Positions 5,736 to 14,096 are shown, numbered from the stretch's first letter. The stretch is DNA of 16,379 nucleotides from Thermoleophilia bacterium (GCA_016462095.1 JAEMTW010000020.1:1-16379), one strand, 5' to 3'. Notes: a model not told the origin generated them from the letters alone. Numbers and translations: made by a program.

Positions 5736-7472
5736 CTAGCTTCGTCGCGACGGTTTGCGTAGTGCCTGCAAATCCGGCCACGAGCGCGTGTTGACGATGT
5801 CGTCCGCCGTCGCCCAACCACGCCGCGCGCAATCGACGCCGTAGCGCAACACGTCGATGCCATCAGGGTGATGCGCGTCGCTCGAGATGCAGATCTTGAC
5901 GCCCGCCGCGATCGCCGCTCGCACGTGCTCGGGGCGAAGGTCGAGGCGCTTCGGATTGGCGTTGACCTCGAGAAACGTGCCGGTGCGCGCACACGCTGCG
6001 ATCAGTGCCTCGACGTCGAGGTCGTACGGCTCGCGCCCATCCAACAGGCGCCCCGTCGGATGCGCGATGACATCGACAGAGGGGTGCTCGGCGGCCGCGA
6101 TCATGCTGGCCGTCAGTGCGTCGCGATCTTGGCCACGCCGACCATGCGCCGAGGCGACGACCCAGTCGAGCTCGGCCAACACCTCGTCGGGCAGATCCAG
6201 CAGACCGCCGGGCATGATGTCCACCTCGATGCCGGTCAGTAGGTAAAAGCCTTTACTGAGCAGCGGCTTGGCGGCCTTCTGCACGAGTTTCATATTCGCC
6301 ACGGTCTTGTCGGCATCGAGGCCGATCCCCATCCCGACAGCCTTCGAATGGTCGGTGATCGTTAGATACGACAGTCCGCGCGCGCTCGCAGCCTCGGCCA
6401 TCACGCGTGGAGTCCCGTGTCCATCGGAGGCATCGCTGTGCGCATGGACATCGCCCTGCAGCTCGGCGAGCGTGACAAGCACCGGCAGCGCACCAGCCGC
6501 CGCGGCCTCAAGCTCGCCCTGGTTCTCGCGCAGCTCGGGCGGGATCCACTGCAGACCAAGCTGGCCGTAGACCTCCTCCTCGGTCGCACACGGGACGGCG
6601 TCGCCACCGGCGATCGGAGCAAACCCGTGCTCGGAGAGGCTCAGGCCCTGGCTCCTTGCGCGCTCGCGCAGGGCCACGTTGTGCGCCTTCGAGCCGGTGA
6701 AGTGCTGCAGCAACGAGCCCCACTGCTCAGGCTTTATTACCCGCAGGTCTACCTGCGTCCCATCGTGCAAGACCACCGAGGCCTTCGCATCGCCAAGCGC
6801 CGTCACGTCCTGCACGCCAGGGTGCTCGGCAAAACGCTGGAGCAGCGGCGCTGGGTCGTCCGAGGCGGCAACGAGATCGACGTCGCCAATCGTCTCCTTG
6901 CGCCGACGCAACGAACCCGCAATCTCGGCCGCCACACAGCCCGGCTCGGCCCGCAGCATCGCCACCAGCGCCTCGGCTCGCTCGAGCGCGTGGTCGAGCA
7001 GGATCACGTGCTTACGCGGACCGCCCCCGGCCAGCAACGCCTCGAGAATGCCGGCTTCCTTCTTCTCGCCGAGCCCCTTCAGCTCGCGGACATGCCCCGC
7101 CTCGCAGGCCGCCTTGAGCGCCTCGATGGAATCGATGCCAAGCTCGGTATGGAGCCGCTTGGCCGTCTTTGGGCCTACGCCCGGCACCCGCATCATCTCG
7201 ACGAGGCCGTCCGGATAGACGGCCCGCAACTTCTCGAGCGCAGCCATCGTCCCCGTCGCCAGCAGCTCGTCGACCTTGGCCGCGATCGTCCCGCCAATGT
7301 CATCGAGCTCCGTCAGGCGCCCCTCGGCAGCCATCCGCTCGATCGACTCGGGTGCCGACCGAAACCGCTCGGCCGCCTTGCGGTACGCAATCACCTTGTA
7401 GACGACTGCCCCATCGAGCTCGGACAGGCTCCCGAGCAGGTCGAACAAGTCTGCGATCTCCGAGTTACGCAT
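5736..7472 (-). CDS. polX: DNA polymerase X with C-terminal PHP domain
   Basis: A 578-aa protein, the usual length of bacterial PolX. The N-terminal 8-kDa helix-hairpin-helix region (about 1-145) includes IGGTIAAKVDELL and the hairpin MRVPGVGPKTAKRL. The nucleotidyltransferase core has GSLRRRKETIGDVDLV (186-201), with catalytic D197 and D199 and a third acidic D242 in QVDLRV. The PHP domain (about 338-565) has the metal ligands HAH (343-345), H375 in TITDHS, VASAHGR, DVIAHPTGR and SSDAH. The family fills short gaps in base-excision repair, and the PHP domain provides 3'-5' exonuclease and end-processing activity. The ATG at 7472 is chosen because homology starts there (MRNSEIADLFDLLG); GTG at 7478 is an alternative. 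The frame stays open to 8024, but that part lies opposite the mannosyltransferase gene. Confidence 0.93.
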   Translation of the reverse strand: MRNSEIADLFDLLGSLSELDGAVVYKVIAYRKAAERFRSAPESIERMAAEGRLTELDDIGGTIAAKVDELLATGTMAALEKLRAVYPDGLVEMMRVPGVGPKTAKRLHTELGIDSIEALKAACEAGHVRELKGLGEKKEAGILEALLAGGGPRKHVILLDHALERAEALVAMLRAEPGCVAAEIAGSLRRRKETIGDVDLVAASDDPAPLLQRFAEHPGVQDVTALGDAKASVVLHDGTQVDLRVIKPEQWGSLLQHFTGSKAHNVALRERARSQGLSLSEHGFAPIAGGDAVPCATEEEVYGQLGLQWIPPELRENQGELEAAAAGALPVLVTLAELQGDVHAHSDASDGHGTPRVMAEAASARGLSYLTITDHSKAVGMGIGLDADKTVANMKLVQKAAKPLLSKGFYLLTGIEVDIMPGGLLDLPDEVLAELDWVVASAHGRRGQDRDALTASMIAAAEHPSVDVIAHPTGRLLDGREPYDLDVEALIAACARTGTFLEVNANPKRLDLRPEHVRAAIAAGVKICISSDAHHPDGIDVLRYGVDCARRGWATADDIVNTRSWPDLQALRKPSRRS

Positions 7473-7574
7473 GGCCACCGACGCGTAGAGTCGTCGCTCC
7501 TGCCAAGCCACATCGCATACCGGCAACGTCGCAGACCGAGCGGACGTGTGCAAGCGCCACCCCCGTACCTGCGG

Positions 7575-7580
7575 CATGAT
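7575..7580 (+). promoter_or_regulatory. Candidate -10 of the mannosyltransferase gene
   Basis: CATGAT lies 8 nt before the ATG at 7589, in the 116-bp divergent spacer to polX. At this distance the message would begin at or next to the start codon. No -35 or ribosome site is clear. Confidence 0.25.
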
Positions 7581-7588
7581 GCGACCCA

Positions 7589-8344
7589 ATGAGCAGCCCC
7601 GCCGCAGAGCGTTTCGTCGTCTGTCTGCCGACCTATAACGAACGCGAGAACCTCGAGAACATGATCCAGGCGCTCGCCGTCGCGCGCGAGCGGGCGACAA
7701 TCGTTGGCGACGTGCTCGTGATCGACGATAGCTCGCCCGATGGCACGGGCGAGATTGCCGATCGTCTGGCCGTCGAGCACGACTGGGTGCACGTACTCCA
7801 TCGCACGAAGAAGGAGGGGCTTGGTCGCGCCTACCTCGCAGGCTTCCACTGGGCCCTCGAGCGCGGCTACGACTACATCTGCGAGATGGACTGCGATTTT
7901 TCGCACGACCCTGGCCGCGTGCCCGACCTGGTTGCGACCGCACAGCGCGGAGCCGACCTCGTGCTCGGCTCGCGCTACACGCACGGCGGTGGCGTGCGCG
8001 ACTGGTCGTTGCTGCGTCGGACAATCTCGCGCGGTGGCTGCCTCTACGCGCAGGCCTTTCTCCAGCTCGGCGTCCACGACCTCACCGGTGGCTTCAAGTG
8101 CTTCCGCCGAGCGGTGCTCGAGGCGATCGATCTCGACCACGTGACGGCAGAGGGCTACGCCTTTCAGATCGAGATGACGTACCGCACCTCGCTGCTGGGT
8201 TTCCGGATCGAAGAGGTCCCGATTACCTTCACCGATCGGGTTGCCGGCGGGTCGAAGATGTCGCGTCGCATTGTCGTCGAGGCGTCGTGGCGGGTGCCGT
8301 CGCTGCGCCTACGCGCGCTGCGGCACGAGCTTCCTCGCAACTGA
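7589..8344 (+). CDS. Polyprenol-phosphate mannose synthase (DPM1-like GT2)
   Basis: A 251-aa family-2 glycosyltransferase. PTYNERENLENMI (14-26) and IDDSSPDGT (45-53) form the nucleotide-sugar site. DCD (101-103), in EMDCDFSHDP, stands at the metal-binding DxD position. GSRY (127-130) and DLTGGFKCFRRAVL (164-177) are diagnostic of the dolichol/polyprenol monophosphomannose synthase branch. It should transfer mannose from GDP-mannose to polyprenyl phosphate at the inner membrane face, supplying the donor for mannosylation outside the membrane. There is no C-terminal membrane or acyltransferase domain, unlike fused mycobacterial Ppm1. The start is clear, since homology begins within 10 residues. 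It may be co-transcribed with the L,D-transpeptidase 55 bp downstream, although that gene has a promoter-like element of its own. Confidence 0.88.
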   Translation: MSSPAAERFVVCLPTYNERENLENMIQALAVARERATIVGDVLVIDDSSPDGTGEIADRLAVEHDWVHVLHRTKKEGLGRAYLAGFHWALERGYDYICEMDCDFSHDPGRVPDLVATAQRGADLVLGSRYTHGGGVRDWSLLRRTISRGGCLYAQAFLQLGVHDLTGGFKCFRRAVLEAIDLDHVTAEGYAFQIEMTYRTSLLGFRIEEVPITFTDRVAGGSKMSRRIVVEASWRVPSLRLRALRHELPRN

Positions 8345-8389
8345 GGTCCCGCCTACGTTTGGCTGACCACCAGAACCGCAATTCTCGCG

Positions 8390-8395
8390 TAGTGT
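8390..8395 (+). promoter_or_regulatory. Candidate -10 of the L,D-transpeptidase gene
   Basis: TAGTGT lies exactly 7 nt before the ATG at 8403, fitting a leaderless start. The GTG at 8400 is only 4 nt from the hexamer, so if this promoter is real the ATG is the better start. Confidence 0.35.
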
Positions 8396-8399
8396 TCGA

Positions 8400-9890
8400 G
8401 TGATGCGCACTGGCACCGTTGTAGGGCTGATCGTCACCATCGCCGTCGGCGTCATCGCCATTGGTGGCGTGCTTGTCACGCGGGCCTACGCCGACCGTCC
8501 CGTCGTCGAATCGGTCTCGCCCGGCCCGGGCACAACGGTCAACGGCTCGACGCCGATCCGCGTCGTTCTCCGCTCTCCCGAGGCCGCTGCGACCGTCGCA
8601 ATTACCGTCGATGGCACCGACGCGACCGCGCAAGCCACGAAGACAGCGAGTGGCTACGTGCTGGCGATGCCGAAGCTCGTGGATGGGCCACACGTCGTCA
8701 CGGTGCACGTCACCTCCTCCGACCTGATCGACAACACCGACACGTACCGCTGGTCGTTTTCGACGGATGCCACGGCACCAGCCTTGACCGCTACCACTGT
8801 CGCGAAGTGGACGGACAGCGCTGTGATCGACGGCACCTCCGAGCCCGGCGCCACCATCACCGCCTCGTGGCAGGACGGCGAGGTCATCACCACAGCGGAC
8901 ACTGCGGGCCAGTTCTCGCTGACGCCTGTGATCCCCGATGGCAAGACGCCGGTGACGCTGATCGCAGCCGATGCCGCTGGCAACGAGACCCGTGCCTCCC
9001 ACGTGATGCTGATCGACAGTGGCCGCCCCACCATCAAGATCGCTGGCGTCGATGAGTGGGTCCGCGACACGGATCACCCGAAGGTCTATGCCTTCGTCGA
9101 CTCGGCGAGCCCAACCACGATTGCCGCCAAGATTAACGGCCAAGACGCCCAGGTCACACCGCTGTCGATTGGCTACACGATCGAGGCCGGCCAGTTGCCG
9201 CAGGGCACCTCGGAGTTGACGCTCGAGGTCACCAATAGCCTCGGGCGCACCACCACGCGCTCCCAGAAGATCAACATCGACTCGACGGAGACGTTGACGA
9301 ACAATCTGACGCTCGCTCCGGGCGCACGCGGCCAAGACGTTGCGCGCCTGACCCGGCGCCTGAAGGTTGCTCGCGTCTGGGAGGGCAAGCTCAGCTGGAC
9401 GTATGACGCCAAGGTCGTCGCGGCAGTCAAGGCGTTTCAAAAAGAGTCCGACCTGCCTGAGGACGGCATCGCCCGCCCCGCGTTGCTCGCACAGACCGCC
9501 GGCAAAATCGTGGTGATCGTGGGCAAGTTCGTGCTCAACCTCTACCTCGATGGCAAGCTCGTCAAGCAGTACCCGATCGCTGTCGGCCAGCCGGCGTACC
9601 CCACACCCACGGGCAATTTTGTGGTGACGGAGCAGATCGAAAATCCGACGTGGACGCCACCGAATTCGCCGTGGGCTGCCGGTCTCGAGCCGGTCCCGCC
9701 GGGGGCCAACAACCCGCTGGGCACCCGCTGGATCGGGACGTCAGCACCCTTGGTCGGCATCCACGGCACACCAGTGGATTGGTCGATCGGCACGGCGGCC
9801 TCGCACGGCTGCATTCGGATGCACATGTCTGACGTCGAAGACCTCTTCGAGCGCGTCACCGTCGGCATGCCGGTCGAGATCAAGCCCTAG
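8400..9890 (+). CDS. L,D-transpeptidase with Ig-like and peptidoglycan-binding domains
   Basis: A 496-aa secreted or membrane-anchored enzyme. A hydrophobic N-terminal segment (residues 5-27) is followed by three beta-rich, Thr/Ser/Ala-rich modules resembling bacterial Ig-like domains (about 34-120, 125-206, 208-295). A PG_binding_1 domain (about 305-368) has LAPGARGQDVARLTRRL and AVKAFQKESDLPEDGI. The C-terminal YkuD catalytic domain (about 370-495) has HG at 455-456 and SHGCIRM (468-474), with nucleophile C471. It should form 3-3 cross-links in peptidoglycan or attach proteins to it. The GTG at 8400 and the ATG at 8403 differ by one residue. It is convergent with thiL, with only 30 bp between stops. 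Confidence 0.92.
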   Translation: MMRTGTVVGLIVTIAVGVIAIGGVLVTRAYADRPVVESVSPGPGTTVNGSTPIRVVLRSPEAAATVAITVDGTDATAQATKTASGYVLAMPKLVDGPHVVTVHVTSSDLIDNTDTYRWSFSTDATAPALTATTVAKWTDSAVIDGTSEPGATITASWQDGEVITTADTAGQFSLTPVIPDGKTPVTLIAADAAGNETRASHVMLIDSGRPTIKIAGVDEWVRDTDHPKVYAFVDSASPTTIAAKINGQDAQVTPLSIGYTIEAGQLPQGTSELTLEVTNSLGRTTTRSQKINIDSTETLTNNLTLAPGARGQDVARLTRRLKVARVWEGKLSWTYDAKVVAAVKAFQKESDLPEDGIARPALLAQTAGKIVVIVGKFVLNLYLDGKLVKQYPIAVGQPAYPTPTGNFVVTEQIENPTWTPPNSPWAAGLEPVPPGANNPLGTRWIGTSAPLVGIHGTPVDWSIGTAASHGCIRMHMSDVEDLFERVTVGMPVEIKP

Positions 9891-9920
9891 ATATACGCAG
9901 GGCTCAGCCCCCGTGTCTCG

Positions 9921-10892
9921 TTAGGCCAGGTGGTCCCAGCCGCGCAGCGCATCGTTGGCGCCTTCGCCCGTAAAGCGCACGCTCGCGGGTCCTCCCGCGA
10001 CGTGCCCGATCACCGTGAGCGGGATACCACAGCGTTCGACATCATCGGCTGCGAGCGCCATTACGAGCTCGTAGTCCTCGCCGCCCGTGGCTGCCAAGAC
10101 GCCTGGGGCAAGTCCGAGTGCCCGCGCGATTGGTGGCGTGTCGTCGTGCATCGGCAGCGCGTCGAGATCGACGTGGAGTTGCACGCCGCTGCGTCGAGCG
10201 AGTCGGCGCAGATCGGTAGCGATGCCGTCGGAGACATCCATCATCGCGTGGACGAAGGGGGCAAGCGCCTGGCCCTCAACGAGCCGCGGATGTGGACGGC
10301 GATGGCGTTCGACCGATTCGATCGCGCCCGGTAGGTCGCGGAGTGCGGGGTCGCGCAAGACGGCGAGCCCCGCGGCCGACTCGCCGAGCGTGCCCGTGAC
10401 GGCAATCACGTCGCCCGGCTGTGCGCCCACCCGGCCGGGTGGTGGTGTCGCTGCGCGGCCGATCACGCTGACCGAGATGGAGAGGCCCGAGCCGCGTGCC
10501 ACATCGCCACCCACGACGGGACACCCGTAGGTGCGTGCACACGCACCGAGCCCGGCGTAGATCGGCTCGGCATCGGCTGCATCACCCTCGCCGAGGATCA
10601 GCGAGACGAGCGCGCCAATCGGCAACGCGCCCATGGCGGCGAGGTCGGAAAGGTTGACGGCGAGCGCCTTCCAGCCGACGTCGTACGGCGACGAGAAATC
10701 GCGTCGAAAATGCACGCCATCAACCTGTGGATCAACCGTCCAGACCAAGTCGGGAGCCAGCACAGCGGCGTCGTCGCCGATGCCCTGGAGGATTTCGGGC
10801 GACGAGCCGTCAACGAGCGTGGCGAGGTGTGCGATCAGCGCGTCCTCGTCGGGATACGTCGTTCCCTCTCCCCATCCAACCTGCTCTGGCAT
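9921..10892 (-). CDS. thiL: Thiamine-monophosphate kinase
   Basis: A 323-aa member of the PurM/ThiL ATP-binding family, phosphorylating thiamine monophosphate to thiamine diphosphate. Landmarks in order: IGDDAAVL (38-45), VDPQVDGVHFRRDF (53-66), ALAVNLSDLAAMGA (76-89), VVGGDVARGSGLSISV (126-141), the VTGTLGESAAGL segment, MMDVSDGIATDLRRLARRSG and the C-terminal GGEDYELVMAL. These are the conserved metal- and substrate-binding stretches of ThiL. Length is normal. No other thiamine gene lies nearby. Transcription is divergent from pheA with a 64-bp spacer; a weak G-rich stretch precedes the ATG. Confidence 0.95.
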   Translation of the reverse strand: MPEQVGWGEGTTYPDEDALIAHLATLVDGSSPEILQGIGDDAAVLAPDLVWTVDPQVDGVHFRRDFSSPYDVGWKALAVNLSDLAAMGALPIGALVSLILGEGDAADAEPIYAGLGACARTYGCPVVGGDVARGSGLSISVSVIGRAATPPPGRVGAQPGDVIAVTGTLGESAAGLAVLRDPALRDLPGAIESVERHRRPHPRLVEGQALAPFVHAMMDVSDGIATDLRRLARRSGVQLHVDLDALPMHDDTPPIARALGLAPGVLAATGGEDYELVMALAADDVERCGIPLTVIGHVAGGPASVRFTGEGANDALRGWDHLA

Positions 10893-10922
10893 TGCCGTCC
10901 CGTCGTCTCGCTCGCCAAGCGG

Positions 10923-10932
10923 ATGGTACCCT
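10923..10932. promoter_or_regulatory. Overlapping divergent -10 elements, thiL / pheA
   Basis: The palindrome GGTACC gives TACCCT on the plus strand (10927-10932) and TACCAT on the minus strand (10928-10923). Predicted starts are near 10939 for pheA (leader about 18 nt) and 10916 for thiL (leader about 24 nt). No good -35 hexamer is visible on either side. Confidence 0.4.
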
Positions 10933-10956
10933 GATCGCGCGTCTTGGATCTATCTG

Positions 10957-11805
10957 ATGAGCGAATCGCCTCTCCCTACGAGCGTTGTCTACCCCGGTTC
11001 GGCCGGGTCGTACACCTCTGAGGCAGCGGAGCGGTTGTACCCCACGATCGAGGCGACCTCGGCGGGATCGTTTGCCGATGTCTTCACCGCGGTGCGCGAC
11101 GGTTCGGCCGAGGTCGGCGTCTTGCCGATCGAGAACACGCTGGCCGGCATCGTTGCCGATACGTGCAACCTAATCGCTGATGGCACGCTGCCGATCGTCG
11201 CCGAGACGATCATCCACATTCCTCATTGCCTCGCCGGTCTGCCTGGCTCTACCACTGCCGGCGTGGTACGGATCCACTCGCACCCCGTCGCCTTGGCTCA
11301 GTGCCGCGTGTTTCTGGACAGTGGCTTCGAGGAGATTGGCGCGCCCACGACCGCCGACGCCGCGCGGATCGTGGCCGAGCATGGCGATCCGACCTGGGCC
11401 GCGATTGCCTCGCCGGCGGCGGCGCGACGCTACGGGCTCGAAATTCTCGAGAGCGATATCTCGGACCATCCGGAGAACATGACGCGCTTCGTGGCAATTG
11501 CCCGCACGCCGCTCACCTACACGGAGGGTGTCGCTTGGAAGAGCGCGTTGCGGCTCGTGACGGGCCATCAGCCAGGCGCGCTGCACGATGCGATTGAGCC
11601 GCTGCGGTACCACAAGGTCAACATGGTGTCGTTGCACTCGCGCCCCATCCCTGGCGAGCCTTGGCGGTATCAGTTCTTGATCGACATTGAGGGTCATCAG
11701 GACGATCCGTCGATCATTCGCGCCCTCGACGATGTTCGTAGCCGCTCGGCCGTGCTTGTCTGCTTGGGGTCGTTTCCGGCCGCCGAGCATCCCGACGTGC
11801 CGTGA
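10957..11805 (+). CDS. pheA: Prephenate dehydratase
   Basis: A 282-aa monofunctional enzyme converting prephenate to phenylpyruvate for phenylalanine synthesis. The catalytic domain begins at once (VVYPGSAGSYTSEAA, 10-24) and includes SFADVFTAVRDGSAEVGVLP (38-57), IENTLAGIV (58-66) and the catalytic TRF triad T176-R177-F178 in ENMTRFVAIA. A regulatory ACT domain follows (about 196-275), with PGALHDAIEPL and LHSRPIPGEPWRYQFLIDIEG. The common ESRP motif of the phenylalanine site reads HSRP here. The frame is open back to 10633, but homology starts at the ATG at 10957, and the upstream part lies opposite thiL. The stop overlaps the helicase start as GTGA (11802-11805), indicating an operon. There is no fused chorismate mutase. 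Confidence 0.93.
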   Translation: MSESPLPTSVVYPGSAGSYTSEAAERLYPTIEATSAGSFADVFTAVRDGSAEVGVLPIENTLAGIVADTCNLIADGTLPIVAETIIHIPHCLAGLPGSTTAGVVRIHSHPVALAQCRVFLDSGFEEIGAPTTADAARIVAEHGDPTWAAIASPAAARRYGLEILESDISDHPENMTRFVAIARTPLTYTEGVAWKSALRLVTGHQPGALHDAIEPLRYHKVNMVSLHSRPIPGEPWRYQFLIDIEGHQDDPSIIRALDDVRSRSAVLVCLGSFPAAEHPDVP

Positions 11806-14060
11806 GCGACCGCGCGGGTTGGGACGCGGCGCTCTCGTTTGGCGCGCCGCCACACGACGACCGTCTGGTCTTTCGGGGCGAGCAGCCTGCCGTTGCGGGC
11901 CAGCCCGAGCCGCTCCCGGCCGACTTGCCGGCGGCGCTCGTGGCCGCGTTGGAGCGCACGGGTGTCACGCACCTCTGGTCGCACCAGGCCGAGGCGATCG
12001 CGCTGGCTCGTGAGGGTCGGCATGTGGGCATCACCTCGGGCACGGCCAGCGGCAAGACCCTCGCCTACACCGTGCCGGTGCTCGAGACGTTGCTGACGGA
12101 GTCGCACACGCGCGCGCTCTATCTGGCCCCGACGAAGGCGCTCGCGCAAGATCAGGCCCGCCGCCTGCATGCCCTCGGCCTCGGTCGCGATCTGCGCGTG
12201 TCACTCGTCGATGGCGATACGGATACCGCGAGTCGCCGCCGCGCTCGCATCGAGTCGAATCTCGTCCTCAGCAATCCGGACATGGTCCACATCGGCATCT
12301 GCCCGCACCATCAGCGCTGGGATGAGTGGCTGTCGGGCCTCAGCGCGATCATCATCGACGAGGCTCACGTCTATCGCGGCGTCTTTGGCAGCCACGTGGC
12401 GCACGTGATCCGGCGCCTCCGTCGCTGCGCCGCGCTCTATGGCGCCTCGCCCCAGCTGCTACTCGCGTCTGCCACCGTTGGCAACCCCGCCGAGGCGTTT
12501 GGGCAACTGACGGGCTGCGCAATCTCGATCGTCGACGCCGACGGTGCGCCGTCGCCAGGCCGCGATGTTGCGCTGTGGAATCCGAGCCTGCTCGACGAGG
12601 CCACGGGGCGACGCGCCTCGCGGATCCAAGAGGCGGTCGGCCTCGTCGCTCAACTAGTCATCGACGACCAGCGCGTGATCTGCTTCGCCCCTGGCCGGCA
12701 GATGGTCGAGCTGATTTTGCGGGGCGTGCGCGACGAATTGACGCGCCGCGCGCCCGTGCTGACCGACCGCGTCGAGCCGTACCGCGCGGGCTATACGCCC
12801 GAGGTGCGCCGCCAGATCGAGGCGCGGCTCGCGAGCGGCGCCTTGCGAGCCGTGATCGCGACCAACGCGCTGGAGCTCGGCATCGATATCGGCGAGCTCG
12901 ATTGCGCGGTGGTGGTGGGCTTCCCTGGCTCGGTCGCGTCGCTTCGCCAGGAGTGGGGTCGTGCCGGGCGGCGGCAACGTGGACTCGGCCTCTTGGTGCT
13001 GGGCGACGACGCGCTCGACCAGTGGTTTGCCCGCCATCCCGAGGCCCTGATGGCACGCCCAGTCGAGGCGATCGCGCTCGATCCAAACAACCCCGAAATC
13101 CGCATCGCGCACTTAGCCTGCGCGGCCGCTGAAGCCGCCGTGGGGCCGCGCGACGAGAGCATCCTCGGCGTCCATGTGACGGACGATGCCGACGCCCTCG
13201 TCCACTTGAGCCCCGACGACTTTGCGATGACTGCCGCGGGCCTGATCTGGACCGGCGTTGACGACCCTGCTTCGCGCGTTTCACTGCGCAGCTCGGGCAA
13301 TCAGGCCGTCACGATCATCGACAGCGAGTCGGGCGCTGTGCTGGGCGACGTCGAGCAGGACCGCGCTCCCCTCACCGTTCACCCGGGCGCCGTGCACCTC
13401 AACTTCGGCGAGCGTTATCTCGTCACCGAGCTCGATTTGGAGCACGGCCAGGCCATCGTCGAGCCGTTTCGCGGCGATTGGTTTACCGTCGCGCGTGCCG
13501 AATCGCAGATTCGCCTCCTCGACTCCGAACGCGACGATTGGCTCGGCAATTGGCGCGTCCATCTCGGCGAGGCGGAGGTGACGACCCAGGTCGTCGCGTT
13601 TCAACGTCGCCGCGTTGACGACCTCTCCGTGATCGACCAACGCCCGCTCGACCTGCCCCCGCGCGAGTACCGCACGGCTGCCCTCTGGTGTGTGCGCCCC
13701 CCAACCGACGACGAGCCGTCGCTCGGTGGCCTCCACGCGATCGAGCACTTGCTGGCCGCCGCCCTGCCCCTGGCCGTCCCCTGCGATGGCGGCGATCTCG
13801 CCGGCCTCTCGCTGCAACTGCACCCCGACACGAGCCTGCCAACGATCATCCTGCACGAGACGCGCGCGGGTGGCGCGGGCATTCTGCGTACCGCCTTCGC
13901 CGCACTACCCCGCATCGCCGAGGCCGCGCAGTCGATCGCCGCCGGATGCCCCTGCCAGCTTGGCTGCCCCTCATGCATTCAGAGTTTCGGCTGTCCGAGC
14001 CTGAACGAGCCGCTCGATAAGGCGCTCGCGCTCGTGCTGCTACAGGAGCTTGTGGGATAA
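11802..14060 (+). CDS. DEAH-box helicase with DUF1998-type Cys cluster (MrfA/YprA-like)
   Basis: A 752-aa superfamily-2 helicase starting at a GTG that overlaps the pheA stop by 4 nt. Motif I is SGTASGKT (79-86), Ia LAPTKALAQDQ, II DEAH (186-189), III SAT (222-224), V IATNALELGIDIGELD and VI QEWGRAGRRQRG. The C-terminal region ends with five cysteines, C716, C718, C722, C725 and C731, in GCPCQLGCPSCIQSFGC, the zinc-binding signature of the DUF1998 domain. Bacillus subtilis MrfA, of the same architecture, acts in repair of mitomycin-C damage together with a nuclease, MrfB. No such nuclease gene is adjacent here. The first 50 residues are family-typical, which supports the GTG start. Linkage to pheA is probably a matter of shared expression rather than function. 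Confidence 0.92.
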   Translation: MSDRAGWDAALSFGAPPHDDRLVFRGEQPAVAGQPEPLPADLPAALVAALERTGVTHLWSHQAEAIALAREGRHVGITSGTASGKTLAYTVPVLETLLTESHTRALYLAPTKALAQDQARRLHALGLGRDLRVSLVDGDTDTASRRRARIESNLVLSNPDMVHIGICPHHQRWDEWLSGLSAIIIDEAHVYRGVFGSHVAHVIRRLRRCAALYGASPQLLLASATVGNPAEAFGQLTGCAISIVDADGAPSPGRDVALWNPSLLDEATGRRASRIQEAVGLVAQLVIDDQRVICFAPGRQMVELILRGVRDELTRRAPVLTDRVEPYRAGYTPEVRRQIEARLASGALRAVIATNALELGIDIGELDCAVVVGFPGSVASLRQEWGRAGRRQRGLGLLVLGDDALDQWFARHPEALMARPVEAIALDPNNPEIRIAHLACAAAEAAVGPRDESILGVHVTDDADALVHLSPDDFAMTAAGLIWTGVDDPASRVSLRSSGNQAVTIIDSESGAVLGDVEQDRAPLTVHPGAVHLNFGERYLVTELDLEHGQAIVEPFRGDWFTVARAESQIRLLDSERDDWLGNWRVHLGEAEVTTQVVAFQRRRVDDLSVIDQRPLDLPPREYRTAALWCVRPPTDDEPSLGGLHAIEHLLAAALPLAVPCDGGDLAGLSLQLHPDTSLPTIILHETRAGGAGILRTAFAALPRIAEAAQSIAAGCPCQLGCPSCIQSFGCPSLNEPLDKALALVLLQELVG

Positions 14061-14096
14061 CGGACTGTCCTCGTCGAAATCAGACAAACGGAGTGA

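Noticed and set aside
6417..7592. Long plus-strand open frame of 391 codons opposite polX
   Set aside because: It is the antisense of a fully supported PolX-PHP gene, is rich in Arg/His/Leu, and has no domain pattern. Such frames are expected at high third-position GC.
7473..8024. N-terminal extension of PolX
   Set aside because: It lies opposite the mannosyltransferase gene and is Arg/Ser-rich; PolX homology and normal length start at the ATG at 7472.
8229..9440. Minus-strand open frame of 403 codons opposite the L,D-transpeptidase
   Set aside because: It mirrors the Ig-like modules of the real gene, has Gly/Asp/Arg-rich low-complexity composition and no recognisable fold.
9900..9910. GGGC-TCA-GCCC hairpin between the L,D-transpeptidase and thiL as a two-way terminator
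   Set aside because: Only four base pairs, with a 3-nt loop and no T-run on either strand; too weak to call.
14061..14096. Terminator between the helicase and the gamma-glutamyltransferase
   Set aside because: The 36-bp spacer contains only GGAC-T-GTCC and no T-run; a 1-nt loop cannot form.
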